From: Burkholderiaceae bacterium
GTDB taxonomy: Bacteria > Pseudomonadota > Gammaproteobacteria > Burkholderiales > Burkholderiaceae_C
DNA length: 40,807 nucleotides
Direction of reading: 5' to 3'
NCBI GenBank assembly: GCA_019751915.1
Contig: JAIEMS010000029.1
Location: forward strand, 1 to 40,807
The notes under the pieces were generated by a model. It searched no databases and was not told the DNA's origin. It saw only the letters and a list, made by a program, of their open reading frames with translations. Shown here piece by piece: positions 21,827-30,009 of the stretch. A program made the translations under genes and the position numbers. Every line of letters starts with the position of its first letter. Within the stretch, counting starts at the first letter, position 1.

Positions 21827-23770
21827 ATGCCCGACAACGATTCCAGCTCCCAGAGCACCAGCGAGAGTAAAAGTGCCGCATCCAAAAGCAGTGTGTTGGC
21901 CCGGATTTTCCGACTGTTGATGTTTGTGGATTTGCCCATCAAACACAAATTTCTCTTGCTCGCTGCTGGAACGCTGTTCTGGTTTGGCTCGATGGCCATC
22001 GTCACGGTTTTCTCACTGACAGCCATTCAGTACAAATACCACCAAGTGGCTGAGCAAATCATGCCGCACGACCAAGCGGCGGTGGCAGTATTGGCGCATT
22101 TGCAAAATTTAGACCGCGATTTGCAATTGATTTTGCAGGCCGAAAACGCCAACGACTCATCGGCAACCCAGTCAGCACGCGACCACGTCAAAGCGCTGCG
22201 CTCGATTGTGACCAAGCTGAGTTTGCGTCAAACAGGTTCTACCGGAACGTTCATTGAAAATTTGGTGCGCTCGCTGGCCATGACCAGCCCAGAAAGCCTG
22301 CAATACCTGCAAGCCATCATGGCGGTGACCGACCGTATTGACCAGTCGCTGGACAACTTCATCACCGCCAAACGCAAGCCCACCAAAGGGGCCGATAGCG
22401 TAACGACAAACCAAACCTTCGATGTCGTCAAAACGCAGGTGCACGAAGGCATTGATTTAGCGACACAGCATGCCAAAAGCGTGGCCGAAGAGTACAGCGA
22501 CATCAACGGTGACATTAACCAAATCATCAGCTATTCGGTCAATGCGATTTTGGTCGTGCTGGTGATTGCCTCGACGCTGCTGATTTTCTTTGTGCGCTGG
22601 ATCATCGTGGCTTTTCAGCAACCGATTACGTCGATCATTCACCAAATTGAGGCCCTGAGTACGGGCGACATCAATCTGGCAAAACGGGTTTCGATCAAAT
22701 CTGCCGATGAAATTGGCACCCTGTCGGACAAATTCAACTCTTTGGTCGATAGCGTCTATGGCATGACGATCTACAAAAAGGTGATTGAAGAAGATGCCTC
22801 ACTAGACGATGTGTACCGGCGCTTGGGCGAGGTGTTTGAAGACGAACTCGATCTGCAAAATTACACCATCTACGACGTTAATCTGCAAAAGCATGAAATG
22901 CGCGTTGCCTACCCGCCGTTCGTGGGCGATGCCCAATTGCGCTGCGAGGTCGATATTTTGGCCGACTGCAACCAATGCCGCGCTGTCAAAACCGGGCACA
23001 AGGTTTCGTCTTTCCAATTTCCGGGCATTTGCCGGCGCTTTGTGCCAGAAGAAGGCGTGGGCCACATTTGCATTCCATTGATGACGGGTGGCAATACCGG
23101 CGGCGTGGTGCAACTGCGCCTGTTGACCGATAGCGAAGGCGGCATGCTGGACAAAACCGCGCCCCAAAAACTGTTCAATGCCGAGACCTATATCAACCAG
23201 TCGCTGTCGGTGATTGAGGCCAAGCGCCTGATGCAAACGCTGCGCGATTCGGCCCTGATTGACCCCATGACCGGACTTTACAACCGGCGCTTTTTGCAGG
23301 AATACACCAAACAAATCATCAGCGGAGTGCTGCGGCGCAAGACGCAAATTGGTTTGCTGGTGTGCGATATCGACTACTTCAAGCAGGTCAACGACACCCA
23401 CGGCCACGATGTGGGCGACCAAATTTTGAAAGAAACCTCGGTCATCCTCAAGAAGATGGTGCGCGAGTCTGACATCGTGATCCGCTTTGGCGGCGAGGAG
23501 TTTTTGGTGTTGCTGCTGGATGTGGCCGAGGGCGATGCCATGCAGGTGGCCGAGAAGATTCGTCTGGCCATTCAGAAAATGAAAGTCAGTGTGGGTGCCG
23601 AGGTGGTACAAAAAACCATTTCCATCGGGATGGCCGAGTTTCCCAAGGACACCGATGGTTTCTGGCAAGCCATCAAGTATGCCGATGTGGCGCTGTACCG
23701 CGCCAAAGACCAAGGGCGCAATCAGGTCGTTCGCTTCAGCACCGAAATGTGGCAGCACGGCGATTTCTAA
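21827..23770 (+). CDS. Membrane diguanylate cyclase with Cys-containing sensor region
   Basis: A 647-residue protein that should make c-di-GMP from GTP. Order: Ser-rich cytoplasmic N-terminus (1-35), TM1 (about 41-65), periplasmic helical sensor (66-235), TM2 (236-261), HAMP (about 262-315, ending SADEIGTLSDKFNSL), a GAF-like region (about 320-470) with DCNQCRA at 380-386 and a further FPGICRRF and GHICIPL, then GGDEF. The active-site motif is intact as GGEEF (555-559), with the RESD inhibitory site (546-549) exactly five residues upstream, so feedback inhibition by c-di-GMP is expected. The Cys cluster could bind a metal or sense redox. ATG 21827 was chosen over TTG 21788 for its AGAGAA upstream. 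Confidence 0.93.
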   Translation: MPDNDSSSQSTSESKSAASKSSVLARIFRLLMFVDLPIKHKFLLLAAGTLFWFGSMAIVTVFSLTAIQYKYHQVAEQIMPHDQAAVAVLAHLQNLDRDLQLILQAENANDSSATQSARDHVKALRSIVTKLSLRQTGSTGTFIENLVRSLAMTSPESLQYLQAIMAVTDRIDQSLDNFITAKRKPTKGADSVTTNQTFDVVKTQVHEGIDLATQHAKSVAEEYSDINGDINQIISYSVNAILVVLVIASTLLIFFVRWIIVAFQQPITSIIHQIEALSTGDINLAKRVSIKSADEIGTLSDKFNSLVDSVYGMTIYKKVIEEDASLDDVYRRLGEVFEDELDLQNYTIYDVNLQKHEMRVAYPPFVGDAQLRCEVDILADCNQCRAVKTGHKVSSFQFPGICRRFVPEEGVGHICIPLMTGGNTGGVVQLRLLTDSEGGMLDKTAPQKLFNAETYINQSLSVIEAKRLMQTLRDSALIDPMTGLYNRRFLQEYTKQIISGVLRRKTQIGLLVCDIDYFKQVNDTHGHDVGDQILKETSVILKKMVRESDIVIRFGGEEFLVLLLDVAEGDAMQVAEKIRLAIQKMKVSVGAEVVQKTISIGMAEFPKDTDGFWQAIKYADVALYRAKDQGRNQVVRFSTEMWQHGDF

Positions 23771-23817
23771 AGCACGATTTTTACAGTCTTCCTACAAATA
23801 CCCGCTTTTTCTGTGCC

Positions 23818-24045
23818 ATGAAGAATTCTTACCTTGTCTGTAGTTTGGCGTTACTGTTGTCGGCGTGCGCCTCGACACCCCAGTACGCCTACGTCAGAGA
23901 ACACACCGACAACTACCAGCGCGACAACGATTTGTCCAAGTGCCAATACCAAGTGCGCCTGCAAAAAACGCCCCACGAAGAAACCCGAGAGTTGGTTCGG
24001 CTCTGCATGCAGGGCAAGGGCTACCGGCTCCGGCGCATCAACTAA
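23818..24045 (+). CDS. Small predicted lipoprotein
   Basis: A 75-residue product with a lipoprotein signal: MKNSYLVCSLALLLSACAST, lipobox LSAC, so Cys-17 would be lipidated after cleavage. The mature part is about 59 residues, polar and basic, with two Cys (SKCQYQV and VRLCMQG) that could form a disulfide, and ends KGYRLRRIN. No named family is recognised. It starts 47 bp after the diguanylate cyclase and is convergent with the crotonase gene (15 bp apart), so it may belong to the cyclase transcript. Confidence 0.75.
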   Translation: MKNSYLVCSLALLLSACASTPQYAYVREHTDNYQRDNDLSKCQYQVRLQKTPHEETRELVRLCMQGKGYRLRRIN

Positions 24046-24060
24046 AGTGGCCGGAGCGGT

Positions 24061-24861
24061 TTAGTGGCCGCTAAAAACGGGCTTGCGTCGCTCGGCAAAG
24101 GAGCGCCGACCTTCGGCAAAGTCGGCGCTTTGCGCTGTCAGGGCTTCGCGGGCGCGCAGCGCAGGCAGGTTGTAGGTGCCGGTGGCAATCTCATTGAGCG
24201 ATTGCTTGGTGGCCTGCACCGCCAGCGGTGCCAGCGCCCGAACGTCTTGCACCAGTTGTTCTACGGTGCCTGCGAACTCTGCAGGGTTGGTCAGTGCTTC
24301 AAGGCAACCGGTGTTCCATAACTGCTCTGCCGTGAAGGGCCGTGCCGTCAAAAAGGCCCGCTTGGCCGCCGATGCGCCCAGCCGCGAGATGTAGCGCTGC
24401 AAGCCGCTGGGGTAGTAGTGCAGGCCCAAGGCAGTGGCCGGCATACGCAGTTCAATGCCCTCTACGGCTACGCGCAAATCACAGGCCAAAAACAAATCGG
24501 TGGCTCCACCGTACACGCTGCCATTGAGAGCGCAAATGGTGATCGGGCGCAATGCGGCAATCGCATCGGGAATTTGCTCAAAAAAATTCGGGTCGTGCGC
24601 TTCGTGGTCAAAACCACCAATGTGGTAACCGGCACAAAACACCGGTTTGGGGTGGCCGTGGGTATTGGCCGTCAGCACCACCACCCGCACCGAGGTGTCG
24701 GCGTTGATGTGCGCGCAGTGCTGCAACAGGGTTCGCAGGTCGATGTCTTCGAGCCGGTTGCGGTGTGCAGGCCGGTTCAGGGTGAGGGTGGCAACGCCGT
24801 CGGCAATGCTCAGTAGCGGCGTAGAAGGTGCGGTGGGTGCGTGGTGGTGGGTCTTGCTCAT
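24061..24861 (-). CDS. Crotonase-superfamily protein lacking classical catalytic Glu residues
   Basis: A 266-residue enoyl-CoA hydratase/isomerase-fold protein. The first oxyanion-hole segment is PVFCAGYHIGGF and the second NGSVYGGATDLFLACDLRVA. In hydratases the second segment reads GGGCEL with catalytic Glu-144 and continues to QPE with Glu-164. Here these are GGATDL (Glu to Asp) and MPATALGL (Glu to Ala), so ordinary enoyl-CoA hydration is unlikely. It may act as an isomerase, thioesterase, or a CoA-ester lyase. It is last in a minus-strand group with a MidA-type methyltransferase and a PaaK-like ligase, 33 bp after the former. The ATG is followed by a His-rich tail (MSKTHHHAP). Confidence 0.85.
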   Translation of the reverse strand: MSKTHHHAPTAPSTPLLSIADGVATLTLNRPAHRNRLEDIDLRTLLQHCAHINADTSVRVVVLTANTHGHPKPVFCAGYHIGGFDHEAHDPNFFEQIPDAIAALRPITICALNGSVYGGATDLFLACDLRVAVEGIELRMPATALGLHYYPSGLQRYISRLGASAAKRAFLTARPFTAEQLWNTGCLEALTNPAEFAGTVEQLVQDVRALAPLAVQATKQSLNEIATGTYNLPALRAREALTAQSADFAEGRRSFAERRKPVFSGH

Positions 24862-24894
24862 GGGGCGATATTGTCACCACCCGCGCGGGCAGTG

Positions 24895-26055
24895 CTACAG
24901 CCGGTGGGTGCGGTCGCCGTTGGTAAAGCCCACGGCATCCCAAGGCTGGCCTTTGCACAGCGCCAGCACCTTGAACAGCTCACCCATCTCGTGTTCCATG
25001 ATCAATTTGGCCGCTAGCGCACGTTCAGCAAGCGAAGCTTGCTCCATTTTTGATAGCAAGCCGCAGTTGATGAGAAAGTGGGCCTGCGTGGTGTAGCCCA
25101 GTACGCTCCAGCTCTGACCCGGGGGCAAAGGCTGGTCTTGGGCCGCCAGCGCCACCGCCGTGAAGTTGACGTGGGCGGTGATGTCTTTCAGGCCGACATC
25201 GGGCAGCGGGTTGTCGTCGGACTGGTGGGCGCGGTGGCACATGACCGTACCCATGTGGCGCTGCGGGTGGTAGTACTCGCTTTCGCCGAACCCATAGTCG
25301 ATCAGGAACACTGCACCGCGCGTCAGGCGGTCGCCCAGCGTGTGGATGAAGCCTTCGGCCTGCGGGTGGATTTCGGTCAGGTAATCGTGGGGGCCTTCGA
25401 TCTCCAGCGGCGGGCGCAAATCGGTGGCGATATCGGCCCAGACAAAGGCACCCTCGTGTACCGCCACACCACGCTCATGCCAAACGCCGCCGTGCTGACC
25501 ACCACGGCGCGCCAGCAGCTTGACCGGCATGGCATCGAGCACCTCGTTGCCAACGACCACGCCCTCGAACGCGGCGGGCAGCGCATCGACCCAGCGCACT
25601 TTATCGGCGTGGGCGGCCAAGCGCAGTTGTTGGCGCGCGCGCAAGCTGCCCGACAGATCCACAATGGTGTAGCGGCGCACGCTGGTGCCCAGCGCATCCA
25701 GCAGTTGCAGCGCCAATGCGCCTGAGCCAGCACCAAACTCCCAGACCTCATCGGTGCCGGTGTGGGCTAAGGCATCGGACACCTGCACCGCCAGTGTTTG
25801 GCCGAACAGCGGCGTGATTTCGGGGGCTGTCACAAAATCGCTGCCCGATTGGGGCAGGGTGCCAAACTTGGTGCTGTCGTTGGCGTAGTAGCCCAAACCG
25901 GGGGTATACAGTGCCAGCGCCATAAAGCGGTCAAAACCGATCCAGCCACCGGCATCGGCAATGGCGTGGATGATGGCCGTGTGCAGCAGCGAGGGTGCGT
26001 CCGGTGGCGGCGCAGCGGGGGTAGAGGCAGGGGCAAAATGGTTCACGGCGCGCAT
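24895..26055 (-). CDS. MidA/NDUFAF7-family SAM-dependent methyltransferase
   Basis: A 386-residue class I methyltransferase of the DUF185/COG1565 family. FMALALYTPGLGYYAND and GSDFVTAPEITPLFGQ are the family landmarks, followed by the SAM-binding loop EVWEFGAGSGALA and GNEVLDAMPV, with LIDYGFGESEYYHPQR later. In mitochondria the homologue NDUFAF7 methylates a complex I subunit arginine; the bacterial role is not settled. The first codons overlap the end of the upstream ligase gene by 13 bp, so the two are translationally coupled. Near the C-terminus (about 25027-25061) the DNA has three 7-bp inverted arms AGCAAGC/GCTTGCT/AGCAAGC. Confidence 0.88.
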   Translation of the reverse strand: MRAVNHFAPASTPAAPPPDAPSLLHTAIIHAIADAGGWIGFDRFMALALYTPGLGYYANDSTKFGTLPQSGSDFVTAPEITPLFGQTLAVQVSDALAHTGTDEVWEFGAGSGALALQLLDALGTSVRRYTIVDLSGSLRARQQLRLAAHADKVRWVDALPAAFEGVVVGNEVLDAMPVKLLARRGGQHGGVWHERGVAVHEGAFVWADIATDLRPPLEIEGPHDYLTEIHPQAEGFIHTLGDRLTRGAVFLIDYGFGESEYYHPQRHMGTVMCHRAHQSDDNPLPDVGLKDITAHVNFTAVALAAQDQPLPPGQSWSVLGYTTQAHFLINCGLLSKMEQASLAERALAAKLIMEHEMGELFKVLALCKGQPWDAVGFTNGDRTHRL

Positions 26056-27449
26056 TGTCCACCATGGCCGCTGGCAACAATGTGGCAGGCTTTGCCACTG
26101 CGCCCCCGGGGGATGCTTTGGCCCAAGATGCCGCGCACCTCTATCGGCACGATGCCTTGGGTTTCGGCAAAGGCCTTGAGTGCCGCGCAGCAGCGAACCA
26201 GCGCCAGTTGGCCGTCGTGACCGTCCAGCGGCAAGTGCAGCTCCAGTGTGCGGTCGTCAATTTGGTGCAGATAAAAATCGAATACACCGGCGTAATCTTC
26301 CAGCACCGTCGAGAGTGCCAGCGGCAGCAAAGTGACGGGCCGGCCATCGCGCCCCGCCATGACCAGCAAGTCGTCGTGGCGGCCTTGTATCTCGATCACC
26401 GGCAGCGGCGAGCCGCAGGTGCAGCGCTGATCGTGCAGCGTGACCTGATCGCCCAAGTCGTAGCGGATCAGCGGCTGCACGGTGTTGGCCAAATTGGTCA
26501 GCAACACGCTGCACGAGGGCTGGCCTGCGGGCACCGGGCGGTAATATTCATCGACCGGCTCCAAAATAACCCAATCGGCATTCAGGTGCATGTGACCGTG
26601 GTCACACTCCCAGCCCATCGCCAAAAACTCCGAGGCCCCGTAGCTGTTGCGCACGGCACAGCCCAAGTGCTGCTGGATGTGGGCACGGGCGGCTACCCCC
26701 AGAGGTTCGCCACCCGTCCAAATTTCGCGCGGCGCAATGTGCAAGTTGCCGCGCTTGGCTTCGTCGGCGAGCAAAGTCGCTGCGGTGGCGTAGGTAGCGA
26801 TGACCTTGGGGGCAAACGCATTCAGTGCTTTGACCAGTTGTGGGGCTGGGTCCAGAATCGAGAAACTGCGGGTCGTGTTCGCCAACCACGGGTTGATGGC
26901 GCACAGCCGCCGCACCGACGCGTAGCTGGCAAAGTGCCCATCCAGGGCACCGATAAAGGCGGTACGCTCGGTCAGGCCCAGCGGGTCAAGCCAATTGAAG
27001 CCGCGTGCCGGAGTGCTGCGGCGCAGAGCCTCTAGCGCGTCGTAAACGGCCATGGTTTGCACGTCTTGGATAAAAACTCCCGGCAGGCCGCTGGTGCCCG
27101 AGCTTTCCCAAACGATGTACTGGCCCAGCCACGGCTGGCCAATGCCCTCGGGCTGGGCGGTAAAGGCCCGCAGCGCTTTGAGATGGATACGCGGGTCGGT
27201 GACCCAGTCGTCAAAATCGTCCATCAATTGTTTGCGGGTGACAAACGGCAGTTGGTGCAGCGGCGTGTTGCCTGTCGTGCCCTTGGGCCAGAACGCTTGG
27301 TACAAGCGCGAATCGCGCAAGGTGGACGTAATCAGCTGCGCCAACCGCGCCTGTTGGCGCTGGGCAATGCCCGGCACCGTACCTCGGCTGACGGCCATCA
27401 AATCCATCGAAATGGCCGACAAACGCATGGGATCGAACACGGTACTCAT
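26043..27449 (-). CDS. PaaK-like adenylate-forming ligase (F390 synthetase-related)
   Basis: A 468-residue member of the phenylacetate-CoA ligase/coenzyme F390 synthetase family. The P-loop is canonical for the group (VWESSGTSGLPGVF), followed by WTGGEPLGVAARA, the YGASEFLAMGWEC motif, an aspartate-containing LIRYDLGDQVTL, and CTCGSPLPVIEIQGRHDDLL with the hinge Asp. Cys and His residues (ECDHGHMH and QRCTCG) may hold a metal. It would adenylate a carboxylate; substrate unknown. ATG 27449 was chosen because the open frame upstream (to 27536) has no family similarity; MDLMAVSRG a little further in is an alternative. It is the first of a coupled pair with the MidA-type gene. Confidence 0.82.
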   Translation of the reverse strand: MSTVFDPMRLSAISMDLMAVSRGTVPGIAQRQQARLAQLITSTLRDSRLYQAFWPKGTTGNTPLHQLPFVTRKQLMDDFDDWVTDPRIHLKALRAFTAQPEGIGQPWLGQYIVWESSGTSGLPGVFIQDVQTMAVYDALEALRRSTPARGFNWLDPLGLTERTAFIGALDGHFASYASVRRLCAINPWLANTTRSFSILDPAPQLVKALNAFAPKVIATYATAATLLADEAKRGNLHIAPREIWTGGEPLGVAARAHIQQHLGCAVRNSYGASEFLAMGWECDHGHMHLNADWVILEPVDEYYRPVPAGQPSCSVLLTNLANTVQPLIRYDLGDQVTLHDQRCTCGSPLPVIEIQGRHDDLLVMAGRDGRPVTLLPLALSTVLEDYAGVFDFYLHQIDDRTLELHLPLDGHDGQLALVRCCAALKAFAETQGIVPIEVRGILGQSIPRGRSGKACHIVASGHGGQCAP

Positions 27450-27665
27450 CAGTGTCTGCGTGAAACTCCGACCCCAGGCCAGAGAGGTGCAGCGCCAGAT
27501 GCATGGCATCGGGCACCTTGGGCCTGACCTGTTCACGTCCTGTGTCGTTGGCCCGGTGGAAGAAAGTCCTACCGCTGTGGTGCTATGCCGGTAAGTGTCC
27601 CCTATCTTGGCCGGTGTTTTGGGGTATTTTTGTCAAAATCGGTGCCCAGCATCGTACCGGCTGCT

Positions 27666-28595
27666 TTAAGCGTTGTGGAACCAGTCACCTTGGCGGATTG
27701 CCGCACCAGAGCGCTGCAAATCGTCGATCAAGCTGTGCAACCATGGCCCCAGTGCTTGGTCGGCAAAGTAGCGGGCATGCAGCAGGCCAAAGTAGGGGGT
27801 GGCACTGGCCCAAGCGCTCCAATCGGCGAGGGTGGTTTGCTGTAACTCCAGCAGTTTGTATTTGAGCAGTACCTTGGCTGCGTAACGTGCATGGGTGGCC
27901 GGCGCACGGACAAAACCATCGAGCCGTCGGCGCGCACCCTCTAAGGCGCGCGCGGCATCGGTAAACACCGCACCGTGGCCCGGAATGACGGTGCGTGGGG
28001 CCAGTTGCTCGATCAGGTCGAAGGTGGCAGCCACTTCGTCAAAAGCGTTTTGCCCCTCCAGCTCCGGAAAAACCACGCCAAAGCCGTTTTGCCAGAGCGC
28101 ATCGGCGGAAATCAAAATGCGCTGCGCTGGTTCAAACAACACGATCGAGTGCGGGTCGTGGCCCGGCGCAGCATGCACTTGCCAAGGCTTGTCGCCCAGA
28201 ACCACCTCGGTGCCGGGCCACAGCAGCGCGTCGGCACGAAACGGCGGGCACGCTTGCCCGGTGGGGGTGTAGCTCAGGGCGTAGGCATCCCACGCTTGTA
28301 CGTGGGCCGCTTGGCCCGGTGCGATGGCTGTGCATGCTTGCGGCCAAGCCTGTTGCAGCGCGGCATTGCCGCCGCAGTGGTCGCTGTGCAAGTGGGTGTT
28401 GACGATGTGGTCAAGCGTGCGCCCACCCAATGCTGAGGCCACCAGCGCCACCGTCTGGGCGGCATGGCTGCCGTAGCCGGTATCGACCACTGCGGTGCCC
28501 GATTGTTCGCCGATAAAAACGATATTGTTGGCCGACAACCAGCCGCGCTCAAGGACAGTGATTTCGGGTGGCAGTGTGGGTGCTACGGTGTGCAT
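27666..28595 (-). CDS. MBL-fold metallo-hydrolase
   Basis: A 309-residue metallo-beta-lactamase-fold enzyme. The zinc motif is VNTHLHSDHCGGN (HxHxDH), with the later metal ligands in APGHDPHSIVLF, SADALWQNGFG and IPGHGAVF. It resembles the glyoxalase II/lactonase-like branch that hydrolyses thioesters, lactones or similar bonds. ATG 28595 was chosen; ATG 28622 and TTG 28634 are also in frame and no ribosome binding site decides. It is 216 bp upstream of the PaaK-like ligase on the same strand and may belong to the same functional group, though the gap allows a separate promoter. Confidence 0.85.
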   Translation of the reverse strand: MHTVAPTLPPEITVLERGWLSANNIVFIGEQSGTAVVDTGYGSHAAQTVALVASALGGRTLDHIVNTHLHSDHCGGNAALQQAWPQACTAIAPGQAAHVQAWDAYALSYTPTGQACPPFRADALLWPGTEVVLGDKPWQVHAAPGHDPHSIVLFEPAQRILISADALWQNGFGVVFPELEGQNAFDEVAATFDLIEQLAPRTVIPGHGAVFTDAARALEGARRRLDGFVRAPATHARYAAKVLLKYKLLELQQTTLADWSAWASATPYFGLLHARYFADQALGPWLHSLIDDLQRSGAAIRQGDWFHNA

Positions 28596-28714
28596 GGCTG
28601 AATGGTAAGAGGAACTGCGCATGCGAAGGCACAAGGAGTTGGTTCCTTTCAGGCAACCTATTCGTTGCCGTGTACATTCAATCCTCCTTCTAATTCACCT
28701 TGTTTGAGCAACCA

Positions 28715-29872
28715 ATGCAAAGCTTCATGGATGTTCTTGATCGACCCACGTTGTCGATCTTTGCCAGCATCATGTGGTCACTGGGGCTGTTGGTCATGTT
28801 TTCTATTTGGCGCATCAACCGCCAATTGCCCGGCACCAAATGGTGGTTGATGAGCTTTGGATTGTTTGTCGTCGGTTTTTTGGTCAGCGGCCCGATTTTT
28901 CGGGCATTGGGCTGGTCTGGTGGTTACGCTACCGCCATCAACAACACGGCGGTTGTGTCGGCCATGCTGTGTCTTTTGGCAGGGTCGCTGCAATTTCGTG
29001 GGATGAAGGCGTTACCGCGCTGGTGTGCTGTTTTGCCGTTGGTATTTTTTGTCTTTGCGTTTTGGTGGCGCGACCAACCGACATGGCGCTACTTTGTGCT
29101 TTACCCGACATTGATTATTTTGCTTTGCGCTGTGGCATGGGTAATGCTCTGGCGCATCGAACCCCATGAGCGGCTGGTGCATGGTATGGCCGCTGGCTTC
29201 ATGCTGATGATGGTGCCGATATTTCTAGGCCGGTTGTGGCAGACCTTGCATTTGCGCGATGACGCCTTGCTGATGGCGCACGATTACCAAAAGCTGGTGT
29301 TTTTGAGTGTCAGTGTGTTTGCTGTGGGCACAAGTTACAGCATCAGCTTGGCGTGCTATTTGCGAACCCACCACGGTTTGTTAAGCCTCGCGCGCCAAGA
29401 TGTCCTGACTGGCCTGCCCAATCGCCGCCACTTTGAAGACACCTTGTCGCAAGAACTGGCGCGCAGCCAGCGCACCGGGACTCCTTTTGCCCTGTGCATG
29501 ATCGACCTGAACCGCTTTAAAGAAGTCAACGACCGCTATGGCCACGGCGTTGGCGACACCTTGTTGATAGAAGTGGCACAGCGCCTACGCCAAGGCATAC
29601 GCCAGTCTGATTTTGCAGCCCGGCTCGGGGGAGATGAGTTTGTGGTGTTGGCCCACAGTATTTCAGCGAACGACCCCAGTGGGGCCGTCTTGCAGCGCCT
29701 GCGCGAGGCAGTCGATGGCGTACTGGCGCTGGCGCAATGCACATTGCCGGTCAGCATCAGCGTCGGTATCGCAATGTGGCCCACCGATGGTACAGATGCC
29801 GAGCAATTACTCCATGTCGCCGACGAACAAATGTACCTAGACAAACAAGCCCGGCGAGGGGCTTGCGCCTGA
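28715..29872 (+). CDS. Membrane diguanylate cyclase (GGDEF)
   Basis: A 385-residue protein with six or so hydrophobic segments in the first 215 residues (for example IFASIMWSLGLLVMFSIW, WLMSFGLFVVGFLVSG, FVLYPTLIILLCAVAWVM), forming a membrane sensor without a large periplasmic domain, followed by a GGDEF domain. The active motif GGDEF is at 305-309 and the RQSD inhibitory site at 296-299, five residues before it, so an active, feedback-inhibited cyclase is predicted. ATG 28715 was preferred over TTG 28700. It is divergent from the MBL-fold gene and convergent with malate synthase. Confidence 0.92.
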   Translation: MQSFMDVLDRPTLSIFASIMWSLGLLVMFSIWRINRQLPGTKWWLMSFGLFVVGFLVSGPIFRALGWSGGYATAINNTAVVSAMLCLLAGSLQFRGMKALPRWCAVLPLVFFVFAFWWRDQPTWRYFVLYPTLIILLCAVAWVMLWRIEPHERLVHGMAAGFMLMMVPIFLGRLWQTLHLRDDALLMAHDYQKLVFLSVSVFAVGTSYSISLACYLRTHHGLLSLARQDVLTGLPNRRHFEDTLSQELARSQRTGTPFALCMIDLNRFKEVNDRYGHGVGDTLLIEVAQRLRQGIRQSDFAARLGGDEFVVLAHSISANDPSGAVLQRLREAVDGVLALAQCTLPVSISVGIAMWPTDGTDAEQLLHVADEQMYLDKQARRGACA

Positions 29873-29946
29873 ACCATTCGGTGTACCGGGCTGTCAGATC
29901 GGCAGGACTCCAAAACGGCCCCCGTAGACACCGTTTGGGTATTTTT

Positions 29947-30006
29947 GAAGCCTTATGAGGCGCCAGCGCTTACCAAGTAAGCGCTAGTAGCTATTAAATA
30001 AATAGC
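29947..30006. repeat. Dispersed double-hairpin element between convergent genes
   Basis: AGCGCTTAC (29965-29973) pairs perfectly with GTAAGCGCT (29977-29985) around a 3-base loop; GCTATT (29990-29995) pairs with AATAGC (30001-30006); a smaller GCCT/AGGC stem lies at 29950-29961. It fills the gap between the convergent diguanylate cyclase and malate synthase genes and may stop transcription from both sides. AGCGCTT and AATAGC modules are shared with the other elements. Confidence 0.75.
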
Positions 30007-30009
30007 AAA

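Noticed and set aside
22802-23758. A 318-codon minus-strand frame
   Set aside because: It is antisense to the intact GGDEF domain of the diguanylate cyclase and carries no motif.
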